From a virus, in IMG/VR virus record IMGVR_UViG_3300048919_000178, positions 1 through 44,328 of that record: a stretch of 44,328 nt of DNA; one strand, 5' to 3'. A model generated the notes under the pieces. The model searched no databases. It was not told the origin of the DNA and worked only from the letters and a program-made list of their open reading frames with translations. Positions 1 through 6,630 of this stretch are shown piece after piece. The translations under genes and the position numbers were made by a program. Numbering within the stretch: the first letter of the stretch is position 1; each line of letters begins with the position of its first letter.

Positions 1-332
1 ACTACATCTCCGACGCCCTGGCGGCGCAGGTTGGCGGTATCGGTATCGCACCTGGCGCGAACATCGGTGACGAGTGCGCACTGTTCGAAGCGACCCACGG
101 CACCGCGCCGAAATACGCAGGCCAGGATAAAGTGAACCCGGGCTCCATCATTCTGTCCGCAGAAATGATGCTGCGTCATATGGAATGGTTCGAAGCCGCA
201 GACCTGATCGTTAAAGGTATGGAAGGCGCAATCGCTGCCAAAACCGTGACCTACGATTTCGAACGTCTGATGGATGGCGCTAAACTGCTGAAATGTTCAG
301 AGTTTGGCGACGCGATCATCGCGAACATGTAA
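1..332 (+). CDS. icd: Isocitrate dehydrogenase (NADP+), C-terminal 109 residues; partial at window start
   Basis: This is the 3' end of the TCA-cycle enzyme converting isocitrate to 2-oxoglutarate with NADP+. The frame is open from base 3 and ends at TAA 330-332. The residues match enterobacterial Icd closely: the segment ending in [14 protein letters not shown] and the terminal [12 protein letters not shown] are recognisable. The gene body lies left of the window. The last 54 or so codons (from about 169) are the phage-borne replacement of the host 3' end, because a second copy lies at 43635-43798. The protein is therefore intact although a prophage interrupts the original gene. A hairpin after the stop (about 353-380) is the shared terminator. 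Confidence 0.97.
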   Translation, partial: YISDALAAQVGGIGIAPGANIGDECALFEATHGTAPKYAGQDKVNPGSIILSAEMMLRHMEWFEAADLIVKGMEGAIAAKTVTYDFERLMDGAKLLKCSEFGDAIIANM

Positions 333-420
333 TCCGCGCTGCGGGTTGCATAAGAACGGGAACCTATTGGTTCCCGTTCTTATTATTAGTTTTCGAACGG
401 TTATCAAAAATTTATCAAAA
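169..420 (+). repeat. attL: attL: left copy of the icd-derived attachment repeat
   Basis: Bases 169-420 align without gaps to 43635-43886 (offset 43466). The match covers the last icd codons, the stop codon, the downstream hairpin and two arm-type repeats. A few substitutions break it; those inside icd are synonymous. Upstream of 169 the two sides diverge completely, which marks the phage boundary. The crossover lies in one of the identical blocks and cannot be placed exactly. Phage 21 and e14 of E. coli use the same locus. Confidence 0.9.
353..384 (+). terminator. icd transcription terminator (phage-carried copy)
   Basis: An inverted repeat AAGAACGGGAACC / GGTTCCCGTTCTT is followed by TATTATTAG. 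The same hairpin with small changes follows the right-hand icd fragment (about 43819-43850), so the phage carries the terminator of its target gene as well as the coding end. Confidence 0.75.
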
Positions 421-433
421 CAATTTATCAAAA
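401..433 (+). repeat. Integrase arm-type sites (P' arm), three TTATCAAAA repeats
   Basis: TTATCAAAA occurs at 401-409, 412-420 and 425-433, in direct orientation with starts 11 and 13 bp apart. This is the size and placement expected for lambda-type integrase arm sites next to the crossover core. Related copies lie at the other prophage end (43494-43515). Confidence 0.65.
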
Positions 434-447
434 CCGTGCATATATCA

Positions 448-476
448 TTGTTTTTTTAATTCGTGCTAAATAGTAT
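448..476 (+). promoter_or_regulatory. Candidate promoter of the rexAB-like pair
   Basis: TTGTTT (448-453) and TAGTAT (471-476) are separated by 17 bp, 35 bp upstream of the rexA-like ATG at 512. It lies just outside the arm-type repeats, so the pair appears to have its own promoter and does not depend on the repressor promoter as rexAB does in lambda. Inferred from the sequence pattern only. Confidence 0.4.
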
Positions 477-511
477 TGGTTCATGGAATTCTATCTTTGA
501 GCAAGTGACGG

Positions 512-1327
512 ATGAGAACTAATTACTTTAAGTATGATTTATACCCGCAAAATGGTAATGCTTTGCATTTACCTATGAATACCGCCTTCTTGAATTTAAT
601 TAACAATAACAATCAACTGGCGAATTTAAACGGAACATATTATTCCATTCACCATATTAATGGTGACGTATTTATGTTTTTAAAAGCTAATAACACTGAC
701 ATAATAAAAACAATTGATAGAGCAAACCATAGATACCAAGATATATCTGCTATTCTCCAAGCCAATGAGGAAATTGCTTTCGCATCTTATGTGGTTATCA
801 AGCCAAGATGCATTGGCTTCGGTAGTACCGTTTACGGCCCGAAGATTGGCGCTTTTTCTACCTATTACGATCATTATTTCTTAAACTTAAATAATAATAA
901 TAATCTCAGGTTTGAACCTATTTCCAAAACCGTTACTCCAGCTCAAGCCTTGCAGTTCGCCCATATGGGTAAGATAAATGTTCGGTTGGAGAATAATTCA
1001 CTTTTTGCTGCACGTCAGTTAACAAACTTTCTGGGAGTCACACTACTACAATTTGATGACGTCGAGAGCTTCGAACTTGTCATCAAACCTAAGCGAAGTA
1101 AGAACATCCGTGATACAATTGTACCCACGCTGACGAATTTGCCGCAGGGAGTACGAGACCTGACTATTGCGGCAAAACAAGCTGCGGGTGACCAGGCAGT
1201 AGAACTTCATATTGCAGCTTCCGGCTGTATATATGACATGGTAAATGTGAGGGACAATGTTCCAATATATACACAGATGGATACTAACTTTAACAACAAT
1301 GCGGATTTAAGAAACGCTGGGTACTAA
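512..1327 (+). CDS. rexA: RexA-like phage exclusion sensor
   Basis: The 271-residue product resembles lambda RexA (279 aa) along most of its length. Shared stretches include YSIHHINGDVFMF (lambda YIHKIDGKTFLF), IGFGSTVYGP (IGFARTVFGP) and ELVIKPKRSKNIRD (DIVIKPKFKRDIKK), in the same order. In lambda, RexA is a DNA-binding cytoplasmic sensor that triggers the RexB membrane channel on superinfection and so aborts infection. Here the N-terminal half has runs of asparagine (about residues 31-36 and 127-132) and the C-terminus differs from lambda. The start has a weak ribosome site (GTGACGG directly upstream). The stop is one base before the rexB-like ATG, so the two are co-translated. Both are AT-rich compared with the phage core. 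The comparison is from memory, not an alignment. Confidence 0.85.
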   Translation: MRTNYFKYDLYPQNGNALHLPMNTAFLNLINNNNQLANLNGTYYSIHHINGDVFMFLKANNTDIIKTIDRANHRYQDISAILQANEEIAFASYVVIKPRCIGFGSTVYGPKIGAFSTYYDHYFLNLNNNNNLRFEPISKTVTPAQALQFAHMGKINVRLENNSLFAARQLTNFLGVTLLQFDDVESFELVIKPKRSKNIRDTIVPTLTNLPQGVRDLTIAAKQAAGDQAVELHIAASGCIYDMVNVRDNVPIYTQMDTNFNNNADLRNAGY

Positions 1328-1328
1328 A

Positions 1329-1757
1329 ATGATTAAAGCATTTCCTACAATATTTTTCGTAGCACTCACTAACGGTGTAGGACTTGCTATATACAAATAC
1401 AGATATAATTTACTTCCTGATGTTAATTTTGTAGAACATCTTGATGGTTTAGGTGCGGCTATGGCCTCATATGCGACAGCAATGATGGCTTTAGTTTTTG
1501 CACTAATAGTAATATTGTCTTCTCTAGATAATGATAATATCAGAAGGTTTAGGGCGTACGGTTATTTCAAAGCAACTTACGCCTTTTACTTTATTGTTTT
1601 TCTTGAGCTTGGTATTACCCTGTTGTTTTCGTTATTGTGCTTATCAAATATAAAATTATATTTCATAGCATCTTTAGCGTTGGTTTTTGGAATAATAACA
1701 TTCATCCAAATAATTCTTATTGTCTTTCAGATAGTGATGCTATCTATCCGAAATTGA
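1329..1757 (+). CDS. rexB: RexB-like membrane protein, exclusion effector
   Basis: The 142-residue product has the length and layout of lambda RexB (144 aa): four hydrophobic helices at about residues 5-22, 45-65, 82-104 and 108-136. A conserved patch HLDGLGAAMASYA matches lambda HRDGLGATLSSYA. In lambda, RexB forms an inner-membrane ion channel that depolarises the cell when RexA is activated, and it also inhibits ClpXP. It starts one base after the rexA-like stop and ends 7 bp before the convergent int stop. No clear terminator separates it from int. Confidence 0.85.
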   Translation: MIKAFPTIFFVALTNGVGLAIYKYRYNLLPDVNFVEHLDGLGAAMASYATAMMALVFALIVILSSLDNDNIRRFRAYGYFKATYAFYFIVFLELGITLLFSLLCLSNIKLYFIASLALVFGIITFIQIILIVFQIVMLSIRN

Positions 1758-1764
1758 AATATAT

Positions 1765-2895
1765 TTATTTTTCATTAATTTTTATCCAATTTTTACCTCT
1801 GTCATCATTATACCTGTCTGTTTGTTTTTGGGATTTATGGCCTAACAATTTACGAGTGTCAATCCCTTGTTCGCTATACAATCTTTCAGATAACGATCTT
1901 TGTTCGTGGAAAGTCGCTGGTGTTCCTTCCCCCCAAACTATTTCCGATTTGTCTCGGGCTTTACTGAAATTCATTGTTAATGTGTTCGATTTTACCTTCG
2001 CCCCTCGTTCTGCCATTGAGGTAGAACGAAAGAAATGAACTAGGTACGGGCTTATCGCATAGTCGCGGCAGCGCGCAATTACATCCCTCAAACTCCAGTT
2101 AATCACGTTTAGTCTTAGGGATAGTGGGATGGCCAGCTTGCTTCCAGTTTTCTCTTGAACAACATGAAGATGGTCATCCCAAATATCGCTGAATTTCATG
2201 TTAGAGATATCCCCCAAACGCTGGCCAGTCACAAGGGCTAACAACATAGCGTTACCCATATACTTATGGTTTGCGTCGGCAATATCGAAAATTTTCTGCC
2301 ATTCTTCCAGATTAAGGCGTTGCCGCGTTATACGTCGGCGCGGCTGTTTTGTTGCAAGGGCAGGGTTGTACCCAGGGGGAACCTCCCCATAATGTTGAGC
2401 TTCTTTAAATACATCGATTAAAACTGAGCGTATTACCTGCGCCATTCTCGGTTGACCATCTGAAACATAGATCTCCAGTATTTCAGCTATATCCCGCACA
2501 TTTACCGACGAGATTAGCTTCGTACCTACACGCTCACGAAGCAAAGCTACTGGTTTTGCTTTTTGCTTAAAGGTATTCAGCTTGATATCGCCACTTTCCA
2601 GTCTTTCACTTTGGATCTTCCAGTAACGGTCAAGCCAAGTGTTTGCGGTTATAGCTTTACCTTTGCTTGTCGCGATTTTGTCGCTGATCGCCATGATCTG
2701 CCGAGAACGCTGTTCTGCGAGTCGAGTATTAGCCTCAGTAGCAATGGCTATAGCCTCTGCTTCATCGGTACCGAGTGCATGAAATTTACCCGTAATAGGG
2801 TGTTTATAACGCCAGTAAACCTTGTTGACCTTCCGGCTATACAGAGGATATAGATTCGGGACGCTTACATTATTTTTACGAGGTCTTGCTGCCAT
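1765..2895 (-). CDS. int: Lambda-type tyrosine integrase
   Basis: The 376-residue protein has the three-part plan of lambda Int: an arm-binding N-terminus (about 1-65, with PNLYPLYSR), a core-binding domain (80-180) and a catalytic domain (190-376). Catalytic residues are visible: Arg226 in VTGQRLGD, His330 and Arg333 in HEQRSLSERLY, His353 in LLGHKS and Tyr362 in TDRYNDDRG. It catalyses recombination between attP and the icd attB, and excision together with Xis. The start at 2895 overlaps the end of xis by 20 bp and is preceded by AAGGAT. Transcription runs toward attL, so rexAB converge on it. Confidence 0.95.
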   Translation of the reverse strand: MAARPRKNNVSVPNLYPLYSRKVNKVYWRYKHPITGKFHALGTDEAEAIAIATEANTRLAEQRSRQIMAISDKIATSKGKAITANTWLDRYWKIQSERLESGDIKLNTFKQKAKPVALLRERVGTKLISSVNVRDIAEILEIYVSDGQPRMAQVIRSVLIDVFKEAQHYGEVPPGYNPALATKQPRRRITRQRLNLEEWQKIFDIADANHKYMGNAMLLALVTGQRLGDISNMKFSDIWDDHLHVVQEKTGSKLAIPLSLRLNVINWSLRDVIARCRDYAISPYLVHFFRSTSMAERGAKVKSNTLTMNFSKARDKSEIVWGEGTPATFHEQRSLSERLYSEQGIDTRKLLGHKSQKQTDRYNDDRGKNWIKINEK

Positions 2896-3121
2896 CGTTA
2901 AGGATCCTTAATAACTTTGGTGAATCAGAATTCTTGATAATGGGCGAAGCTAATTCCCCAACCAATTCCGCATCTTCACGTACACGCCACAATCTCCCTT
3001 GCTTCATCGCTGGTGGCGAAAAAAGGTTTTGTTTTGCATAACGACGAAGAGTGGAAACACTGGGTGGATTGCTGCGATATTTATCTGCTGCCCATTCCTC
3101 AAGCGTCAACATCTGAATCAT
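2876..3121 (-). CDS. xis: Excisionase (lambda Xis family)
   Basis: The 81-residue basic protein begins MIQMLTLEEWAADKY and continues with VSTLRRYAKQ and PPAMKQGRLWRV. This is the winged-helix pattern of lambda Xis (YLTLQEWNAR, LETVRRWVRE, PPPVKDGREY). It bends the att arms and directs Int toward excision. The GTG-free start at 3121 follows GGAG with 8 bp spacing. It overlaps int, as in lambda. Confidence 0.88.
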   Translation of the reverse strand: MIQMLTLEEWAADKYRSNPPSVSTLRRYAKQNLFSPPAMKQGRLWRVREDAELVGELASPIIKNSDSPKLLRILNDGSKTS

Positions 3122-3151
3122 GGTCGGTTCTCCGCTACCGGCTGCAACCGG

Positions 3152-3313
3152 TTATTTAAGTCTGTAGGCACATGACGAGCACCCATGACGGGTGCCGTCG
3201 TTACAGCTGATACAATTCTCCGTTCGCAGGCGGCCGGAGACACTTGCTTGCTTATCCTGGCCGGTACCAGCAGCGGCATCGGTTCGCGCTGCCGCGATTG
3301 TTTTAGCGAGCAT
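3152..3313 (-). CDS. Small 53-aa protein with two CxxC pairs
   Basis: Reading leftward from ATG at 3313 gives 53 codons ending at TAA 3152-3154. A strong ribosome site, GGAGG, lies 5 bp before the ATG, inside the end of the upstream zinc-finger gene. The C-terminal third has CISC and CSSC, ten residues apart, which suggests a small zinc ribbon. The N-terminal half is Ala-rich and low in complexity. I do not recognise a family. Its support is the ribosome site, tight coupling (11-bp overlap) and the paired cysteines. Confidence 0.5.
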   Translation of the reverse strand: MLAKTIAAARTDAAAGTGQDKQASVSGRLRTENCISCNDGTRHGCSSCAYRLK

Positions 3314-3524
3314 GTTTTCCTCCTCGCAGCTCGTTCAGCTGCTGGCAATCCACGCAGGTCCTGCAACCGGGAATGGCAGTACGGCGCGCTTCAGGAATGT
3401 CCACACCACACGCTTCGCACTGCTCCGCTGAAACAGCGTCACGGTCGATGCGAATGCGTTGTAAGGCATGCTCCATGTTGAGCTCTACCAGAGCGTTGGC
3501 CTGATCGATGATTTCTGCTGTCAT
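3303..3524 (-). CDS. TraR/DksA-type C4 zinc-finger protein
   Basis: The 73-residue product has a helical N-terminus and the C4 finger CEACG...CRTCVDCQ at about residues 35-60, with the IPEAR motif typical of TraR/DksA. Members of this family bind in the RNA polymerase secondary channel and mimic DksA with ppGpp; small phage versions are common in lambdoid early-left operons. It lies between the TGT-like gene and the 53-aa ORF, in the same direction. Confidence 0.8.
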   Translation of the reverse strand: MTAEIIDQANALVELNMEHALQRIRIDRDAVSAEQCEACGVDIPEARRTAIPGCRTCVDCQQLNELRGGKHAR

Positions 3525-3533
3525 GCTGACTCC

Positions 3534-4286
3534 TTAAAGTTCGAAGGCCAGTTGTGGCATAAACCTGTCGCGCCCGGCGTCATAGTTCAGTGAGCTGGCG
3601 CTGTTCATTGATTCAATGCGTTCAACAAGCACCGCAGCCCGTGTCTCTTTACTTGCTGGCGCATAGGCTGATTTTTTCCAGGCTTTATCGATCCCGATAT
3701 TGCGTGCGACGTTAGTACTGTCTGCAGAGGACAAAGGGATGTGCCTGAAAATGTCGGCATTCAGCATTCGTAAGCCGTGTAATTTTGTAATTGGGTAGCC
3801 GTTCTCATCGACAACGTGTCGGATCAGGTCACGCAATCTGGCAACGCAGCGTCGCGGTCGTTTTGCGTCGTACTCGCCCATACTGCCAATGCAAACTCGT
3901 GGAAAGTCCCGGCATAACCGCATGAAGCGCTCGTCTGGTTCATTCATGTGCCAAACCGGAGCGCCAGCAAATTTCCCGTGTGGCCACTCAGCGATAAGAG
4001 CGTCATTCTCTTCACTACTGCCGCCGATGACGTCCGGAATGACAGCGAAGGAGAATCGCGGGTGATTACCCCAGCGCGCGACGAAGGCGTAATAATCATG
4101 CCAGTTAACGACGCGATTTTTAGTCCAGAAGCTGAAAGCCCCGTTATCCAAAGCGAATGACTGGCACACTTCACTTGCCAGCGGCAACTGGCCGGCATTA
4201 GCAAAGCTGATGAAAGCATGGCGAGATTTCCACGCTTTCAAAGCGCAGGTATCTGGGGTAATAGGGCCGCCATGGAAATGGATCAT
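3534..4286 (-). CDS. TGT/DpdA-like TIM-barrel protein, early-left operon
   Basis: This 250-residue protein shows the ordered motifs of phage DpdA and tRNA-guanine transglycosylase-like barrels: LDNGAFSFW (46-54, Asp47), FAVIPDVIGG (80-89, Asp85), PVWHMNEP (110-117), VCIGSMGEY (131-139), LHGLRM (169-174) and LSSADSTN (185-192). Enzymes of this fold exchange guanine for a 7-deazaguanine in tRNA or, for DpdA, in DNA. No preQ0 synthesis or import gene is present, so any substrate would have to come from the host. The start at 4286 follows AGGAGACAGCC and overlaps the upstream stop. The assignment rests on motif order; substrate and activity are unknown. Confidence 0.55.
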   Translation of the reverse strand: MIHFHGGPITPDTCALKAWKSRHAFISFANAGQLPLASEVCQSFALDNGAFSFWTKNRVVNWHDYYAFVARWGNHPRFSFAVIPDVIGGSSEENDALIAEWPHGKFAGAPVWHMNEPDERFMRLCRDFPRVCIGSMGEYDAKRPRRCVARLRDLIRHVVDENGYPITKLHGLRMLNADIFRHIPLSSADSTNVARNIGIDKAWKKSAYAPASKETRAAVLVERIESMNSASSLNYDAGRDRFMPQLAFEL

Positions 4287-4663
4287 TGGCTGTCTCCTGC
4301 GTTGCCTTTCATCGCCAGTTCTTGCGCTTCTTCAGGGGTGGCCACTTCAAAGCGAGGGTGCTTATTACCGTCAGGAGTTTCCACCTCAAGCTTGTGCATG
4401 CTAAATAAACCACCCAGTGTCCAATTGCAGCCGTGGTTTTTTCCCGTCTCCTTGGATGGGCTGCCTTTTCCTGTAAAGCGACCAGTGCAGGAAAAGGCTA
4501 GGTACTTCTCAACCTCTTCGAAATCCTTACCGGCTCCTGCAGCTATAAGCGTTTTTGCTGATTGAATGGTTCCGCACATTGGGCACCTGAAAGCAAAGTC
4601 GTTACACTCAACGCCTTGGTTTTTAATCTCGGTGCGAAACTCGTCGAGTGTCATGGTGATCAT
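4283..4663 (-). CDS. VVA0879-like small metal-binding phage protein
   Basis: The 126-residue product begins with MTLDEFRTEIKNQGV and contains CPMCGT (28-33) with later cysteines at about 59 and 79, suggesting a structural zinc site. I recognise the pattern as the phage-associated VVA0879 family, whose function is unknown. The start overlaps the stop of the upstream Ea22-like gene (ATGA) and follows GGAGGTGCAGTC. A second Met three codons later is possible. Confidence 0.65.
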   Translation of the reverse strand: MITMTLDEFRTEIKNQGVECNDFAFRCPMCGTIQSAKTLIAAGAGKDFEEVEKYLAFSCTGRFTGKGSPSKETGKNHGCNWTLGGLFSMHKLEVETPDGNKHPRFEVATPEEAQELAMKGNAGDSQ

Positions 4664-5205
4664 GACTGCACCTCCGATTTGATGCGCAACTGGGCGGCGA
4701 TGGCCTCAAGCACTTCATCAGCGAAAGAACGATCGAAATCACCATCGGGTGCTTCGTCCATAAATTCCGTAGACATCAGAATTGTGCGGGCGATATCCGC
4801 CGCGTTTTCTGGTGTGTCTTCAACGAAACCAGCATCCCAGGCTGCCAAAATTCTGTTTGCTGCAAAGACAGCACCCTGTTTGCGAGCTTCTGCGCGCAGG
4901 GAGGCGAGGAATGCATCAGTGGCTGGAGTTTCTTCAAGTGCATAGCAAACATCGTCATTGCTGCATGGATCATCTTTTCCACAACCCACGCAGAAGTGGA
5001 CCGATTCGCTGTGAGTCTTAATAGCCGACTTCATCAGAGCATTCTCCCCAGCCAGCTGCTTTGCCTCGTTCCGCGATTCGCACAGCACCACGAACTGTAG
5101 ATCGAGACGGTCTGCCATAGCGGTCATTAACTTTGCTGCTGCTGGTGGCAGAGTAGGGGTTGTCACTCTGGCTTCGGCGATCAGCTCTTTGGCATTCATT
5201 CGCAT
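4660..5205 (-). CDS. Ea22-like early phage protein
   Basis: The 181-residue form starting MRMNAKELIAEARV is preferred because AGGAG lies 8 bp before the ATG at 5205. An open frame continues upstream to 5394, but that extension is basic, low in complexity and lacks a ribosome site. Cysteines in CVGCGKDDPC and a helical, acidic C-terminus resemble Ea22-type proteins of lambdoid early-left operons. The role is unknown; it is the first well-supported gene after PL. Confidence 0.65.
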   Translation of the reverse strand: MRMNAKELIAEARVTTPTLPPAAAKLMTAMADRLDLQFVVLCESRNEAKQLAGENALMKSAIKTHSESVHFCVGCGKDDPCSNDDVCYALEETPATDAFLASLRAEARKQGAVFAANRILAAWDAGFVEDTPENAADIARTILMSTEFMDEAPDGDFDRSFADEVLEAIAAQLRIKSEVQS

Positions 5206-5795
5206 GTTGGTATCTCCTGCGCGCTGCAACGCGCGATTTTTGGTTGCACGAATCCCTCGCCGGCTGGCGATTAATAAAAATGGGTTCGCTTTAATAAACG
5301 CCCGTAACAGAGAAGGGCGCTTAATGAAGCGGGCGGCTGCAACCGCCCTGGTATCTCCACACAGATGTAAGCGCGCTCCGGAAGGAGTTTGCATTAACGA
5401 CCAGACACTTGAGGGAGAGTGCCGGAGCGCGCTTGCATCTATGCGAAAAAAAGTGCGGCAACCTCACGGGTAAGGATCCGATGCCGCCAATGACTACACA
5501 CTGCGTTTTGTAATTTTGTGGTGCCGGGTGCCTCCCGGTGATCGCATCCAGTTACTTGCGATCGGGTACCAAACCACCTGATAAAGACGTTGTTAACTGT
5601 CCCGCGCGCGCTGAGCCGCATTCACCACAACGGGGAGAGCACTGCGTAACCTGGCACCGATCTGGCCGCCGGTCGGTTTGTACTGGATTCTTCCCCAGCC
5701 ACTGGCCCGGACAACGAAGCTTCTATGTGCGTTCCAACCAATGCTCTCTCCTGTTGTGTGCCTGTCTCAAACTTTAACTGTAAGTTGTTTCTTAA
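5206..5795 (-). other. PL leader region without a convincing protein gene
   Basis: About 590 bp separate PL from the Ea22-like start. No N-type antiterminator stands out: there is no short Arg-rich protein with a good ribosome site. The stretch contains a DicF-like RNA (5446-5502), a strong hairpin (CCGGG / CCCGG at 5524-5538) and an inverted repeat GGGCGG / CCGCCC near 5326-5346. Control of early-left transcription may therefore be RNA-based, as in HK022-type phages; this is inference. Confidence 0.4.
5446..5502 (-). ncRNA. dicF: DicF-like small RNA with intrinsic terminator
   Basis: On the minus strand TTGGCGGCATCGG is followed by CCGTGAGG, then TTGCCGC and seven T. E. coli DicF has TTGGCGGTATCAG, then CCGTGAC, then TGCCGCC and five T. 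The order and the terminal stem (TGCCGC 5482-5487 with GCGGCA 5455-5460, T-run at 5446-5452) agree. DicF, encoded in the Qin prophage early operon, pairs with ftsZ mRNA and blocks cell division. The position downstream of PL fits. The 5' end is a guess, because DicF is made by RNase processing. Confidence 0.5.
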
Positions 5796-5822
5796 AGGTA
5801 CATTATGTACCTACAGGGTACA
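5786..5822. promoter_or_regulatory. OL operators of the prophage repressor
   Basis: A 17-bp site TGTACC-N5-GGTACA fills 5806-5822. A weaker copy with left half TGTTTC fills 5786-5802, exactly 20 bp away, so both lie on the same face of the helix. The same motif recurs at OR (6560-6626). The sites cover the spacer and -10 of PL, so bound repressor would block it. Confidence 0.75.
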
Positions 5823-5829
5823 TTGTCAA
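5802..5829 (-). promoter_or_regulatory. PL early-left promoter
   Basis: On the minus strand TTGACA (5824-5829) and CATAAT (5802-5807) are separated by 16 bp, overlapping the OL operators. It would drive the DicF-like RNA and the leftward genes through xis and int. Confidence 0.75.
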
Positions 5830-5833
5830 GCAT

Positions 5834-5857
5834 AAAAAAACCCGCTTTCGCAGGCTT
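5834..5857 (-). terminator. Repressor transcript terminator
   Basis: On the minus strand CCTGC-GAAA-GCGGG is followed by seven T, 10 bp after the repressor stop. It separates the repressor transcript from PL. Confidence 0.75.
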
Positions 5858-5867
5858 AAGTTGAAAA

Positions 5868-6557
5868 TTAATTTTTCTGTAAGTACCTTCGCGGCTTACC
5901 AGAGAAGATCACCGTTCCGATTATGGAGCAGTTACCATCTATCTTAACGTAAGGCTCCGGCCAGCTTTGATTAAGAGCTTTCAGGTACTTACTGCCACCA
6001 TCTTCAATCAATCTTTTGAAAGTTGTTTCACCCGAATCGTGCATGAGCGCTATTACATCATCGCCGTGAACTGCCGGGATCTCAGGGTCAACAAAAATCA
6101 TATCGCCAGGCCGGTATTCATCGATCATCGAGTCACCAATCACACGCAATATATATGTCATGGGTCCGCACGGAACAGGGCACGGATAAGTTTCAACACT
6201 GCTCAAGTCTACCTCAGCAAAGCCAGCTTCCGTCCATGCTCCTGCCTGCACCCAAGAAATAACCGGAACTAATATTATATTTCTATTAGTGTCTGATACA
6301 TCAGGACTTTTCGCAACGTTAGTGGTTTGATGCTCCTGATCCAACCAGCCTAACGGTAAATCGAAGCATTTTTCAATATGACGCGCCATTGCATCGCCAA
6401 TATTTTTAGACGCGCCTTCCCCCATAAACCTGCTGGTTTGGGTGGGCTCTCTGTCGATCATGGTGGCGAAGTAAGTATTTCCACCCACCCCATCACGCAG
6501 CTTTCTGGCGTTTAACCGCCTAATTTCTTGAATCGTTTTCATCCCAGAATTAAACAT
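5868..6557 (-). CDS. cI: CI-type prophage repressor (HTH plus S24 autoprotease)
   Basis: The 229-residue protein has an N-terminal helix-turn-helix region (about 7-60) and a C-terminal LexA/CI-type peptidase. The Ala-Gly cleavage bond is in WVQAGAW (A105-G106), Ser143 in GDSMIDEY and Lys181 in TTFKRLI. It maintains lysogeny by binding the 17-bp operators and should be cleaved when RecA is activated. The start at 6557 lies 3 bp from an operator and has no clear ribosome site, so the PRM message may be nearly leaderless. Met6 (6542) is an alternative. Divergent from cro. Confidence 0.9.
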   Translation of the reverse strand: MFNSGMKTIQEIRRLNARKLRDGVGGNTYFATMIDREPTQTSRFMGEGASKNIGDAMARHIEKCFDLPLGWLDQEHQTTNVAKSPDVSDTNRNIILVPVISWVQAGAWTEAGFAEVDLSSVETYPCPVPCGPMTYILRVIGDSMIDEYRPGDMIFVDPEIPAVHGDDVIALMHDSGETTFKRLIEDGGSKYLKALNQSWPEPYVKIDGNCSIIGTVIFSGKPRRYLQKN

Positions 6558-6559
6558 TG

Positions 6560-6626
6560 TGTACCTTAATGGTACAAGTACCTTGTGGGTTCATATTATT
6601 CGTGTAATATGTACACAGGAGGTACA
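6560..6626. promoter_or_regulatory. OR operators
   Basis: Three 17-bp copies of the motif are visible: TGTACC-N5-GGTACA at 6560-6576, AGTACC-N5-GGTTCA at 6577-6593, and TGTACA-N5-GGTACA at 6610-6626. The first abuts the repressor start, the second covers the PR -35, and the third covers the cro ribosome site. This is a lambda-like three-site arrangement. Confidence 0.75.
6583..6610 (+). promoter_or_regulatory. PR early-right promoter
   Basis: TTGTGG (6583-6588) and TAATAT (6605-6610) with a 16-bp spacer lie within OR, about 20 bp before the cro ATG at 6631. Confidence 0.6.
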
Positions 6627-6630
6627 TATC

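Noticed and set aside
1637-2038. Plus-strand frame across the rexB end and int end
   Set aside because: It overlaps both well-supported genes in other frames and shows no recognisable domain.
3118-3366. 82-codon minus frame between xis and the TraR-like gene
   Set aside because: It overlaps the zinc-finger gene in another phase and lacks a ribosome site; the 53-codon frame at 3152-3313 has better support.
5206-5394. N-terminal extension of the Ea22-like protein
   Set aside because: The extension is basic and low in complexity, while AGGAG stands directly before ATG 5205.
5439-5621. Possible N-type antiterminator on the minus strand
   Set aside because: Not clearly Arg-rich at its N-terminus, no ribosome site, and it covers the DicF-like RNA and hairpin.
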